Assembly (NCBI GenBank): GCA_016785225.1
Contig: JAFBJZ010000781.1
Location: 3,286,001-3,350,000 of the forward strand
Reading direction: 5' to 3'
Origin: Psettodes erumei
Lineage: Eukaryota > Chordata > Actinopteri > Pleuronectiformes > Psettodidae
DNA: 64,000 nucleotides
The notes beneath the pieces are model-generated. The model made no database searches. It was not told the origin of the DNA and was given only the letters and a program-made list of their open reading frames with translations. Positions 37,031 through 49,390 of this stretch are shown one piece after another. The stretch's first letter is position 1. Every line of letters begins with the position of its first letter. Position numbers and translations under genes: made by a program.

Positions 37031-40000
37031 GAAAACGCCGTTTTTAAAGGGAAACCAAGGTTGTTGAGGTCTGTTTGGGTACAGCAGGTTGAAGGTAGGT
37101 GCAAATTCACTGTCGTGTGCTGACCGTCCCGGTGGTGTCGGTGTTCTTGTCCTCAAATTGACTATTGTTTAGCAGTTTATCGCTCAGGTTAGCGGAAATC
37201 AAGATGCGGGCAAGTGTCAATCAAGTCTGCTGGTGAAGTGCAAGCTAACTAGCTAGCTGAGATGAAGCTAACGAGGCTAACGGTACCGTAACCCAGTTGA
37301 GGAGTGCGGGCTGCCGGGGATGCTGCTCAGTTTGGTTGGTTGCAGTTGTCGACTGGGGCGAAGTGGAGATATATAACAGTGTGTTATTTCAAATACATTG
37401 TCACAGTCCTATTGAGTCTTATAAGTGCAGTGGCGAATATTTCCTTTGAATGGCTGCAGGGGGTGGAGGGGTGGGTGGTGGTGGTGGAGTGGAGTGCCCC
37501 CCTGTATAGGTATACAGAGACAGACAGATTTGCTTTTGATTAAATCAGTATCCTGTGTTTTAGTTGCTCCTGAGAGCCTAGTTAAGAATATTAATTTTAA
37601 AAAAATTAACAATATTTACTGTGTAAATCTTAATACCTTCCCCACGCAGTATGTTGGTGAACTTTCACCATAAACTCTTTGATCTGCTCCCGTTTGCAAA
37701 ATGTCACAAGTTTTTGTTTGTATGTGTGTTATTGACATGTCAGCATTGAAGATTAGATTCTTTTGACTTAAAACAATGACACACGGAGGTTTTCTGTGTG
37801 TCCTGTCAGCTGGCACATTGCAGCAGTGTGAGCAGAAACCCGAATATATAATCTAGAAAACCTAATGATCAGAAAATGACCTTTTGACAACATCAAAAAC
37901 ATTTTATGGAATTTGATTCATAAGCCACTGATGAAGTTTTCATGCCAAGTTATTTTTTTTTAAAGGAAAATAAAGAGTTTGCAATCCTGAGGTCACCATC
38001 TCTTGCCCTGACCTTTCCACCAATAGCATTATTTGCATAACAATACACATTAGAGCCAACATTTTTATTACTATAATACAATATTGAAGTGACTATGTGT
38101 AGATTTAAAAATGTCTGGTGATACCATTAAAACACCAATTTACACCTCTTGTGCCTGCTCTGGGTCAACAGTGCCATATGCTTGGCTGTTTTTTATGCGT
38201 GTGTGTGTGTGTGTTGCAGGCTGCATGTTTTTATAGTTTCCTTTATGTCTTCTTCTTGCTGAGAGCTTCACGATCTGGTGTGAACATTGTAAAACAGCCA
38301 CAACGTCCAGTGAATATTGTGGCCTTTGCTCAAAGCTCCATATGAATAAGCAGCTATAATTGAATTTTCGAGTACAGGAGAGGAGTAGGGGTGCACGAAA
38401 CAATACTTATGCAAATTGAGCCTGTTTTATTTATGAAAATAATCCAAGAAAAGGAGAGCACAATTGAAACAAAAGAAATGAAGTGGAAAGAGAGCTCAAA
38501 GAAAGAAACAAACCGGCTGAGTTGCAGGTGATGGTTTGTTGGTTAGCAGGGAAGGAACACGGCCAAAAATGACAAATTTGAATTTTTGTTCCCTAATCTA
38601 CGCCTACCCCAGTGGAAAAGGAGTCAAAAGATAAGAAAGTAAAATCAAGTATATGATAGACAGTTTATTGATTAATGTAAATGTAATGTAATGTATTGTA
38701 AATGTCAGTTGTTGTTGTTGATCTCAGGTGAAAGTTGTCTTTTGGAAAGAAAACCATCGTACCAGAACCAACCTGTTTTAAGAGAGAAGTGAGTGGAGAA
38801 GACGAAGATGAAGAGATCAATGTTAGGCTAACAGCATACTCCAAAAAAACAAGAAGAAACAAACAAAGATGCTGTTGAACTTCCGTCACATGTAATGCTG
38901 AGAGGAAATGTCTGTAATCTCACTGTGACTCAGTGTGTTTTATGATGTCCATGCAGGTGGAGGGTTGTTTTGTTGGCAGATGCAGGGAGATCTTTTGGGT
39001 GGGTGAGTCATCGACTGCAGTTGAATAGTCTGTTTTGCTGAGATGACCTGGAAGTATCTAAGCAGCAGCCGTGATCAGAGCTGGTTAAGTTTTCTAAAAA
39101 CTGAAGAAGGAGATAGAAACTCCTTTTTATTGTGGTTTCACAATGATAGAACCGTGCCTTAGGTACTGACCGCTGCATAGTACCACAAATACCTGAGACC
39201 TGCTGTTTTGAAGCTGCTCTGATCCAGTCGAGGCGCCGCAGTTTTTCCCTGGTCAGAGTCGCTTAGATCCTTCCCCTCTCCATTTTTTTCTGCTTCCAAC
39301 ACATGAGCATCAAGAAGTGAGTGTTCACTTGATGCCTGATATATCCCGACCCTCGACATGTCGACATGTACCAATGCAATCAAAGAATCCCTGTGATTCA
39401 CCTGTCAGTGGTGTTAATGTTAGGGATGATTGATGTGCCCACCACATGTTCCCAAAAGCCAAGGTGATGTCTTTAAATTTCTTCTTTTGGCCAACAGCGA
39501 AAAAACCTAACATATTCGCTTTGCAACGATGGAAGACTAAGTCAAGCAGAAAATACACATTTGAAAGAATTTTCAAAATGATTAGCTTCGATACTCTAAA
39601 ATCTAAATTTACATTTTTTACAGTGTTGAGACATGATGCATTTCACCAGAAGACTTCTTTGATTTCCTGTTTTGCAGACATAAGATGTTTCTTACTTTGT
39701 CCAGCCTTGGTTTTCCTGTACCTGTACTAATAAATACATACTTTCTAAACAAAGACACAGGATGTTTTTGCATGAGCTACCTGCTCCCCTGTGAATGATT
39801 ACCATTACGGATCTTAAAATATCTTTTCATAATAGTATGACATGCATCTAGAGTAAGTGACAAAAAATGTGTTTAAAAAAAAAAAAAAAAAAAAAGCAGA
39901 ATACTTCAAGAGAGAGGAAAGGTCAAAGCCACAGTATTTACAGTTGTGTCAAGGTTTCCTGCACCCCTACAATATTGGCAGATTAATCAATATTTGGTAG

Positions 40001-41317
40001 ATATTACATTTATTTGTGTGTTGTTTTTTTAAAAATCAGATCTAACATTTCCTTATTTGTGATTTTCATTGGGAACAAGAGCATCTTCTTGGATGTGTTT
40101 GGGAGAAGTTCATCTTGGTTCACTATGTACTCCCTCTGGGCAAAGGACAAACTTGTAACTGTGCACTAAGGACACAGCCTGTGTTGTCCCGTGATTCCTC
40201 CACCGCTGAGCTGACCTCAGCTGAATCCTCGTGCTCAGGAGGTCACACTTTTCACAGCCTCGTGTTGCTGTTCTTTTCTCTTCAACAGGTGCTCGTCTTT
40301 CTGTCTCACTACGTAATCAGAGGTGTGCCACTTAGGGACTTTTAACACAAATACAGTTAAAATGTGCTCCGGCATTTACAGTAAACAGCGAGGGCTTATC
40401 TCTTCGAGCACTGTTTAAATGTTCAACAATGAAACAGGAAGTGCGTTTCGGAAGAGGCCAAGATTCCGGTTTGTCCACTAAGAGCGGGGACAGACCAGCC
40501 ATGATCTGAAGCTGTTGTGTTGTGGTCACCACCCTCGACTCTAGTTAGTCCATATGAGCAACCCTAATCCAGATTTAACAAGTTGAACCTTGAACCGGCA
40601 CCTTTTCAACAGTTTGCATTTTGTTACTGCAGAGAAACATTGACAATTTGTACTTGCAATTTGTCAAGCTTAGGAGAAGACTGATTCACAGGATGTGAAA
40701 GTGAGCCACTACTGTACGTTGCACTGTTCCTCTCTCCAGTGTTCAGCATAAAAAATCACTCATCAGTTACTTCCTCTTGCAGGACATTTGTGCATGTCAG
40801 CTGGATGTTTGCAGTTCTCTTAAGGCACAGTACTTGATGGAAGATTTAAGGCAGGTTTCTTTGTGGCATCTCGTTCTTTGAAGTCAGCGTTGTACGTGTG
40901 GGCGCTTTGCAAAAGCCCCGAATAGACCCAAAGGTGACACACCTGCAGTGTTGCGTTTTGACAGGTAGACGCTCACAAAACTGGAAATTACAGAGCGTCA
41001 CAAAATCCTGCTGACCGTGTAATGGTCTGTGTGTTTTTCACATACCGGAGGTAAAAAAAACCAACAAACTTTCCCTTCTCCTCTTTCAGGCTGCAGCTGG
41101 TTGCAGGGCCCCGTGGAGCAGAAGAGCCGCGCCATTCCCCCCTTTGTCCTCTCATGCCAACCCCCCCGACTCCCCCCCTCCCATGTGCTCCCCCGTGTGT
41201 CAGTGACCCGGCACCCCCGCCCGCCCCCCACCTGATCCCTCCCGTCGTGTCGCCGCTCCCGCCCGAAGCCCCCCTCTCACCCCATGCTTGGGACAAAGCC
41301 AGCTCACTGCCAGCCCA
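37031..41317 (+). other. possible 5' UTR exons and first intron of tmem150a
   Basis: A more GC-rich patch near 37010-37320 ends one candidate exon with GAAG|GTAGGTGC at about 37094. A clear acceptor CTCTTTCAG at 41081-41089 starts a C-rich leader that runs into the tmem150a start codon at 41318. I infer a non-coding first exon near 37.0 kb and an intron of about 4 kb, but nothing proves they are joined. Other open frames in this stretch look random. A poly(A) tract occupies about 39875-39895. Confidence 0.35.
39875..39895 (+). repeat. poly(A) tract
   Basis: A homopolymer of about 21 A. It could mark an old retroposed sequence, but I see no recognisable element 5' of it and no clear target duplication. 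Confidence 0.85.
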
Positions 41318-44300
41318 ATGACTGCCTGGATTGTCCTGCCTGTCAGCCTGTCTGCCTTTTCCATCACAGGAATATGGATAGTGTGAGTTACGCATGCGGC
41401 CACGTTGAAACATAATGTGTTGTTTTAATGATCAACAAGTGAAGAGGGCAATCGCAAACAGGACTATACTGTACATAACAGTTCACACTGAGATGTCCAC
41501 ACTGTCGGCTAATATTTGAGCCCATTCATGTGCTTCAGTGAGTAATTCTCTCTGATGAATAACCCTGTATCTTGATAGTAGTTACATTAATTTCATTAGG
41601 GATTAGAACACTCTTGCATTTGTCATTCCTTGCTTTGAATTATGGTGCGGTCTTTATCCTACAGGTACGCCATGGCTGTGATGAATCACCACGTTTGTCC
41701 TGTGGAGAACTGGTAAGCGACTTTCTTCTGAAGTTACCCAGAACTGTTCCAAACCAGGACACAGCTGAACTGATTCTGTCGCTGTCGCAGGTCCTACAAT
41801 GTAACGTGCACAGAGGAGCTGCCCCGACCAGGCTTCCCCAAGATATGCTGCACCATCCAGGACATCCCCCTCATTAGGTCTCCTTTTCCTCCTGTCCTCT
41901 CTGCGCACGTCGCGTCTTTGTGTCTGCAGACTGCAAAAGCAGTTTTATGTCTGCGAAGGCCAGAGGCATGAATTCGTTCCTTGTTACGTCGCGGGTCCGT
42001 GACGGTCATTAACCCACGCTTTGCATAACTTGCATTTGTTTAATCCGCAAATAAGCCTCCGAGCACAGGCAAGTACAAAAGCGCTCTTGTAAAAAGGCAT
42101 CATGGGACTTGCAGGCTTTTTGCTAGCGTGCGTTGTTGAAAGACTTATTTCAGTTTTATATAGAGATAATATCAGAGCAGACTGGATTCACATTCTTGAA
42201 TTGAGAAATGTCACATATCTGTGATTGCAATCACTTAATTTGTTCCTATATGTTTTGACTGTACATCTATCTTGATAGAAAACTCACAACTGAGTAACTG
42301 TGGCCTTGTATGAAGTGACATACTGTGTGTGCGGTGTATCTCCTCCCTCTAATCCTGACAGTTGTTCTGGCTTTATGTCCCACAGTAAATGTGGCTCCTA
42401 CCCTCCTGAAAGCTGCTTGTTCAGCCTGATTGGCAACGTTGGAGCTTTCATGGGTAAGGCCTGGTTCAAACTGAATCTTAAGCCACACACGCAACATATG
42501 CACACGCACACACACACAGTCAAGTGGCTAAAAGATATTGTGTGCATAGTATCAAATTTGGAGAATGCACATAATTGCTTTCTTTCTGAGAGTTAGATGG
42601 GAAGATTGCTACCACTCTCATGTCTGTACGGCACATATGAAGCTATAACCAGGAGATAATTAGTTTAGCTTAGCTAAGACTGGAACCTGAAGGAAACAAG
42701 AAACGATCATCCTGGCTCTGTCCAAATCAGCCTACCAGCACCTAAAGCTCACTAATAAATAAAACTGTGGCTTTAGCGGGGTTTATGTGCTGGGCTATTT
42801 CTTGGCTGATAGTCATGAAGTCTTGATGCCTCCATGAGGTTGCCAGGCAACCAGTGGATACTCCAGGGAGACGAGGTTCAGCACAAAACTCCCTGTAAAC
42901 TACTGGTGTGTAAAAGTCAGTAGTAAAAGGGTGGACAGTTTTTTAAAGTTTTTGTTGTTATTGAAGAATCAGTGAAATATTCTTAAACTCTTCTCTCTGT
43001 TCACAAGCACTGGGTGACTGTAAAAATGAATTGTTAAATACAGTTTTTTCAGTATGTAATGAAGTGAAGTTGATTCTCCAGTTAGATCTGTGATTTTGCC
43101 CGCAGTGTCAATAAGGCTGTGGCCTTCTGCTCTTTAAACCAAACATAATTACTGAGCATGGTTAGATGTGACGTGGTCAGCGTCTGTCTCCTCTGTCCAT
43201 TGTGTGTGTGATATCAGTCCTCCGTAGTGCCAGATGTCAGCCACTCCACTCCAAGAGATATGGACGGGCTTGAAATAGCCTGTGCGCTCTAATCAATAAT
43301 GAATGCGGCTCCCCCCCCCCCATGTCCTCTCCCCTGCATGTACCCTCTGTGGCCTTCTTCCATAACTCCTCCTCCTCCTGTCTTGTTTTACCACTGCTCG
43401 GGTTCTGCCCCATTTTTTTCCCCCTCGCCCTTAATTGCATCTCTCTCCCACCGTTTTCACTTTATTATTCACGTTTTTCACTTCCCTTTGTCTCCTTGCT
43501 CGTTTATTTCTCGATTTTGCTTCTGTCATCCCGTGTTTCTTGCCTTTTGGTTTTCTCTCGACAAACTGTCTGATCTTTGACTTCCTTAGCGCAGAGACTT
43601 GCCAAGGCTTAACATTTCCCCATAACCAGAGGAATATCTGGATCTAGATCAATTTGTCATTTTATATTTATATTTTTGAGGGCGTTATAACGGTGTCCCC
43701 CCGGTAGCCCGAGAGCCAACCCAGGCAAAATTTTCATGCAAATCCATCCATTGCTTTTTTACGTCCATTACTTATTCTTATCTGCTCATTTTCCCTTCCA
43801 TTTCCCTTCAGTAATTGAATCATCTAAACCCTGATTTCTTTTAAGTTTCCACCGTTGTATCTAATGTCATGGATGACATGTAATCCTGTGTTGTCCTCCG
43901 CGGTGCCCTGCAGTGGTGATGGTGTGCCTTCTGCGCTACGCCCAGGTGATCGAGCACAGCCACCGATGCTGGGTCAACACTAGCGCTCTGGTGTCCGGCT
44001 GCACCAACGCTGTGGGTCTGGTCGTGGTGGGAAACTTCCAGGTAAATGTCTGGAGCGATGACCTGAACGCACTTCAAACTTCATTGGCCTTCTGCTCCTT
44101 TTTTTGGCAGGGGACTGTAGATGAGTGTCTGTGACTGTACGTTTCTTTGTGACAGGTGGATCATGCCAAATCTCTACACTACGTGGGTGCCGGTGTGGCG
44201 TTTCCAGCAGGGCTGCTCTTCGTGTGCCTCCAGTGTGTGCTCACCTACCGGGTAGCTGTAACTGCCCTTGACTACTGGATGGCCCATTTCCGGGTGGCAC

Positions 44301-45053
44301 TGGCACTGGGAGCCATGGTTTCCCTCGTCCTCAGTATCCTTTACATCTAATCACAAATTCATACATGTGATTTTGAACTCTTCTTGGGTTTTTTCTCGTG
44401 GAAATGTTTGTACATGTTCATCTGTCCGGTGATAATACACAGTTTTCTTTGTATCAGACAGAATGGAGGGCCACGCCATTAACAGCTGTCGCTCATTGTC
44501 ATCTCCCCTTCCTGCCTTCTCATCAGCTCATTGATAAACAGTCAGAAACATGACAAGTTCATGTCATATCATCTGAACATTAAGTCTGTCCCAGGTGCAT
44601 ATTGCAATCTAAGCACCCTCAGGTTAAGCTGATATATTTGTTCATACCATGGATGTCACTGTGCCACTGTAGTCAGTAAAATAGGAAAAGCTCAGTTTTA
44701 CTCATAGATGTACCAGCGTTGCTTGTCCTCCTTAACTTGTCCTCCCCTCAGGTGGCATCTTCTTCATCCACGAGAGCTTCATCCTGCAGCACGCTGCCGC
44801 CATCTGCGAGTGGGTCTTCACCGTGGACATCCTGGTCTTCTACGGCACCTTCACCTACGAGTTTGGCACCGTTACCAGCGAGACCATAATGGCGGGCTTG
44901 CAGCGGAGTCACCACCACGGCTCGGGCGTTATCCTGGGCCCCAGGGCCCGGGGCTCGACACTGGGCGGGGCAACTAAGGGCCTCAAGTCCCCTGGGGGAA
45001 GCAGCACATCCACACATCTCAACTGTACCCCAGAGAGCATAGCCATGTTGTAG
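41318..45053 (+). CDS. tmem150a: transmembrane protein 150A, complete
   Basis: A multi-pass membrane protein of the DRAM/Frag1 family. The human protein works with PI4KA-EFR3 at the plasma membrane to support phosphoinositide supply. Exons: 41318-41382, 41665-41712, 41791-41877, 42386-42453, 43914-44041, 44156-44333, 44752-45053. All phases agree and give 291 residues (human 271). MTAWIVLPVSLSAFSITGIW begins the first membrane span. The extracellular loop has YAMAVMNHHVCPVENW and an N-glycosylation site (NVTC), then SKCGSYPPESCLFSLIGN, VDHAKSLHYVGAGVAFPAGL and LQHAAAICEW. The tail ends SSSTSTHLNCTPESIAML, matching human STSTHLNCAPESIAMI. The cytosolic tail carries an extra Gly/His/Arg-rich stretch (SHHHGSGVILGPRARGS) compared with human, which accounts for the greater length. 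Confidence 0.95.
42577..42875 (+). repeat. teleost interspersed repeat in tmem150a intron 4
   Basis: The segment contains GAGAGTTAGATGGGAAGATT, ACCACTCTCATGTCTGT, TTAGCTTAGCTAAGACTGG, CCTGGCTCTGTCCAAA, CTACCAGCACCTAAAGCTCA, TTATGTGCTGGGCTATTTCT and GGTTGCCAGGCAACC, in the order I remember from a repeat found many times in percomorph genomes. No coding capacity is seen. I cannot state its class (SINE-like or MITE-like) with confidence, and the ends are approximate. Confidence 0.65.
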
Positions 45054-47710
45054 CTCTGCATCGCCACCCAAAGGTGAGAAAGGTCAGAAGAGAGGAAGCT
45101 TTGATATCTTAACTGAATGAACACCAGGTTATCCCATCCCATTACTATACTGTGCCCCCCCCACCCCGAACACAGGTGCAAGCCCTTTCAGTCAAATGTC
45201 CCGTTACTTTTTCTGCAGCGATGTTGAACGGGGGGCTGAATGTGTGGAGCCAGTTTGAGTGCCGGAACCATGAATGTTGTCGTAGAACTGCCCAAATCCA
45301 CAGCCATCATACAAGAGTGGGCTGTTTTGTGAACGGAAGCTATCTGGTTCTTTTTTGGTGAGATCCTCAAAATTTCCAGAAAACATGCATTCTTCCATGT
45401 CACGGGCCCATAGTTTCTGTCAGGTCATCATGACTTTGTACGCATTTAGAATACATAATCATGTGGGCTGACACTCCTTCATGGCGACCCGATGCTTTCG
45501 TGTGGCCCGCCTGTTTTGACCTTTTGCTTATCTCTGCACGGCACACGTTTTTGAATGAGAGAGTAACAGTTTTTGCATTTGCATAGCGAGTAGAAAATGC
45601 TGAATGTTTGAGATGTGAATAGTTAACGGTTATGTATGTTTTACAGGCTGAAAGCATATGGCCTTTTAAATCAGTAAAGCATTAAACATCTGTCAGATGA
45701 TTTGGCAAAAAAAAAAAATCATTCATTTCACAGTTTGATTTGGTTGCACAGATCATTTGAATGCAAATTTTGATGGTATTTTTTTATTACTTTACAAACT
45801 ATGTGTATGTGTATCTTGAGCCACTGTCACACTGTCATAATCCATTTTCATTGACATGTGACTGCAGGATGGCTGCAAAAAAAAACAAAAACCCAACCTG
45901 CTGGTCTGCTCTGCTGTAATTACTAGGACCTTGTGCATCTCAGTCACTTTTATCTGATGTTGTCTCTCTTGATGTCATGCCATTATTGTCCCACAAGTTG
46001 CATGACCTAACGATTTCTTTGTAACCTTGACTTTCATGCTACCTTTTTTTATTTCACGTGCTGTCATGTTCGATTCACTAATCCACCATCAATCACCTGA
46101 TAATGTACGCTCCGCTGGAGTGAATGATACTTTTTCAGCCTGTGTTGAACACAAGGCTCTTCTTGTTCAGAAAAAAAAAATGACACCAAGACATTTGAAG
46201 TGACCTACGTCTGATAGTCGAATTATAATCTGACAAACACATTTACAGAATAACAGTTCCTGTCCACACATTGATTTGATTCCAGGCTGGGACCGTGGAA
46301 GCCTTATTTGAGTGTAGAGTTCTTCTGTCAAACATGAAGTGACGTTAATCTCTTCAGCAGTTACAGGGGAAGCTTTGTTGAATCTGAATATGATGCTCGT
46401 AGACAATTGTGCCATAAATCTCATGGCACCAACAATGGTGTCAGTACAGCGTTACAACCAGGCAATACCATGCAAGTTGAACACCGAAGCGAAAGTGTGT
46501 CATGTATTGAGGTTTTTGTATGATTTCCTGTTGCCAGTTTCACTTATAGCTAATTAACATTTTTAATTTTGACTTAAACACCAGATTGCCAGAAAACCAC
46601 AAACCAGACCGCTGCTCAAACTAAAGCTGACAAATGCCACCTTTAGGTTACATCCAGATTAAGTTTTTGTTCCACGTCAGTGAGTTATTTCTCTGTGGGC
46701 CACTTTTTTTTTTTTTTTAAACAAGTGTTTCATGGATACGCACAGTATTCTGCCCTCTGCTTAGTGTTGGTACATTTGAAACTGTCTAACCACTGGATGA
46801 CAGCAATACATTTTTAAAAGGTTACATTACCTACCTCTTTTATCTTTGTGGGTTTGATGCTGTTTAAAGGTGAAAGCCAGAGTTCCAACATGTCCTCCAT
46901 CTCACAGTTGTTTGAGGGTGACAAAATTATTTAATACAGTGGTGGCTCGGCAGCCTACAAAGATCTGTCTTAACAAATGTTAGCATTCGACAGGACAGTG
47001 GATCTGTTGTGACACACAAGATGTGTCATCAAGTGTCAGGTCAGTTTTCTTTGGCCAAATCAGTTAACTTCCCATTCTTTCTGGGACTGAACACTCCGAT
47101 CCTGTTCTGCAACCCCCCAAAAACACGGGACTCCTTTGGAGTTTTGATTGGTTTTCTGAGTGGCAGCAGTAGGTATATGAATTGGTGTGAGTGCACTCTT
47201 TTTAGCCTTATCCCTCATACTGTGCCAGGGGAACATGTTCAGATCTTGTTATCTTGTTTTCAGCTGTAGCCCGTTTCACTGTACTTTAACGAAGTCACGA
47301 GGTGTGACTACAAATGTCAGTTTGGATGAGCCCTCAAATCGGTTGGATTTCTTTTTTAATACCGTCTTTCACAGATTAAAAGGTGGACTTTACAAACTTT
47401 TTTTTCCTGTCAAATGTGCCCCTCAGAAACTTTCATATTTTATGTTTGTCCATGGGAGAATCCTGTCTGCCTGACATGTACATGTGTTGAACTCCAGCAA
47501 CAGCCACAAAGAAACAAGAAAAATGTTGGTTATTTCCTCAACTTGAAAACAATGTAAAAGAATGGTAGTGGAGAGAAATCCCTGAAAACAAGTCAACACA
47601 GATTATTTTGTTTCCTTTTTATATATTCTGTACATATTGAATGATTTGTCTATCATTTAGGTATTTTCATTTGACAGAGATTTATATTCAAATATGAAAT
47701 AAAAATAAAT
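45054..47710 (+). other. tmem150a: tmem150a 3' UTR
   Basis: No gene is seen between the tmem150a stop and overlapping AATAAA signals at 47698-47703 and 47704-47709. The stretch reads as a long 3' UTR of about 2.6 kb. An earlier 3' end cannot be excluded. Confidence 0.45.
47698..47709 (+). terminator. tandem poly(A) signals, probably of tmem150a
   Basis: AATAAAAATAAA provides two successive hexamers on the plus strand. Confidence 0.5.
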
Positions 47711-47879
47711 TATTAGCAGTTGGTTTGCTTGGGCTGTTCTTTTAACATGTACATTGACTGTGTTTCCTTATAAACAGCAAACTGTCAATTTAGTGAGACA
47801 GTACCTGTGTAAACTAGAGTAGTAGTAACATCTTTCAATTATGGTTAGTAATGGTGTGTAAAAGGTCTATTTGCAGGTC

Positions 47880-49390
47880 TATTTGCAAGCAGAAATAGAA
47901 ACATTTTTTTTTACATTTTTCTCAAAATATGTTTTAACATTTTTAAATTTTTTACCAGATATGACCTTTTACTTACTTGATAGTATGCTATAGTTTGACC
48001 TCTTTCTGCATTTCTCACACATTTTTTAATATTAAGTGTTCATAAAATACTATTCTTTGCTGTTTTTTGTGTTATTACATCATATTATTTTTTGACGTAC
48101 TATACTATGACATATTGCATTTTAACACGTTATCCTATGGCCTGTGTATAAAACACTATTCTTTGATGTTCTGGTGCCTTTTTAGCACTTTTTATTTTTT
48201 GACATTTTTTGCATTTTTTCAACATGGTATATTGTGGCGTTCTTTTGCGATTTCATGATATACTGAACTTTGACAATTTTGACCTTTTTTTGTAGTTTTA
48301 AGGCGTTATGCTATGGAGTGTGTATAAAACACTATTCTTTGATCTTTTGGTGCTTTTTCAGCACTTTTCATTTTTCACATTTTTTCAACATCGTATACGA
48401 TGGTTTTTTGTTACGTCTTCATGACATAATATATTAGAATCTTTTTTGCATTTTTAAAACATTTTATACTATGAAGAGTTTATAAGCTAAGATAAGATAT
48501 GAAATACTATTCTCTGATGTTTTTTCATGTTTTTGCCAACATATCATTTTAAAATTTTTTATGATGTCCTTTATTATAGCATTTTTATAGCATACTATAC
48601 TATTACCCTTTTCTGTAATTCATACATTTTTGACACATTTTATTCAATGAATGGTTATTGAAATAGTATTCTTTGCTGTTTTTTTCATCATATATTTTTT
48701 TTTCTGACATTTTTGCAATTTTATGATGGAGTAAATCATGACCTTTTTTGGCATTTTTAACACAATTTTTTTCATTGTGACTAGTTTTTGAAATGCCACT
48801 CTTTGCTCATTTTTGTCTTTGTCTTTTTGACATACTATGTTATAGTGGGGTTTTTTTTGCATTTTTATGATATACTATACTATACTATGACCTTTTTCTG
48901 CATTATTAACACATTTTAGTCAATGAAGTGTTCATAAAGTAATATTCTTTGCTTTTTTTGCATTTTACATCATATTTTTTTTCGACATTTTATGACATTT
49001 TTCCAAGTTTGTATATGTTGGCATTTTTGGGGGGTTTTAGGACATACAATAATATGACCTTTTTTGCATTTTTAACAGATTTTATCCCATGAAGTGTTCA
49101 TGAAATACTATTCTTACTTATTTCTGTGTTTTTACATCATATTATTTTTTGGACCTTTTTTGAATTCTTTCGACATACTATACTATGGAATTTTTTTGAG
49201 TTGTAATCATATGCTATATTATATTTCCCTGCAATTTTATGACATTTTATACTTTGAACTGTTATGACACACTATTTCTTGATGTGTTTTTTGAGTTTTC
49301 TTTTTGTATTTGTATGACATACGATACTATGGCCTTTTTTCTGCATTTTTAACACATTTTATACTATGAAGAAAAAAGATCTCCTTATTT
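47880..49390. repeat. degenerate AT-rich tandem array, unit about 130-180 bp
   Basis: A diverged unit recurs at least eight times. Each copy has a form of ACTATTCTTTGATGTTTT, then TTTTGACATTTTTTGCATTT, ATGACATACTATACTATG and TTTTTAACACATTTTATACT. The ACTATTCTTTG-like core occurs near 48048, 48152, 48328, 48507, 48666, 48797, 48940, 49108 and 49269. Related sequence with TATTTGCAAGCAGAAATAGA (about 47880) and TATTTGCACGCAGAAATAAA (about 49387) sits at the two ends. No coding potential is seen. Confidence 0.8.

Noticed and set aside
39875..39895. Poly(A) tract as evidence of a processed pseudogene
   Set aside because: No exon-like or gene-like sequence precedes it and no flanking duplication is visible.
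43299..43647. Phe/Ser/Pro-rich plus-strand open frames within tmem150a intron 4
   Set aside because: The pyrimidine-rich intron sequence stays open by composition only, and no splice site joins it to the gene.
47880..49390. Possible CRISPR-like or regularly spaced repeat array
   Set aside because: The repeats are long, diverged, AT-rich and lack constant-length spacers, and the sequence is from a vertebrate. It is a decayed tandem repeat.
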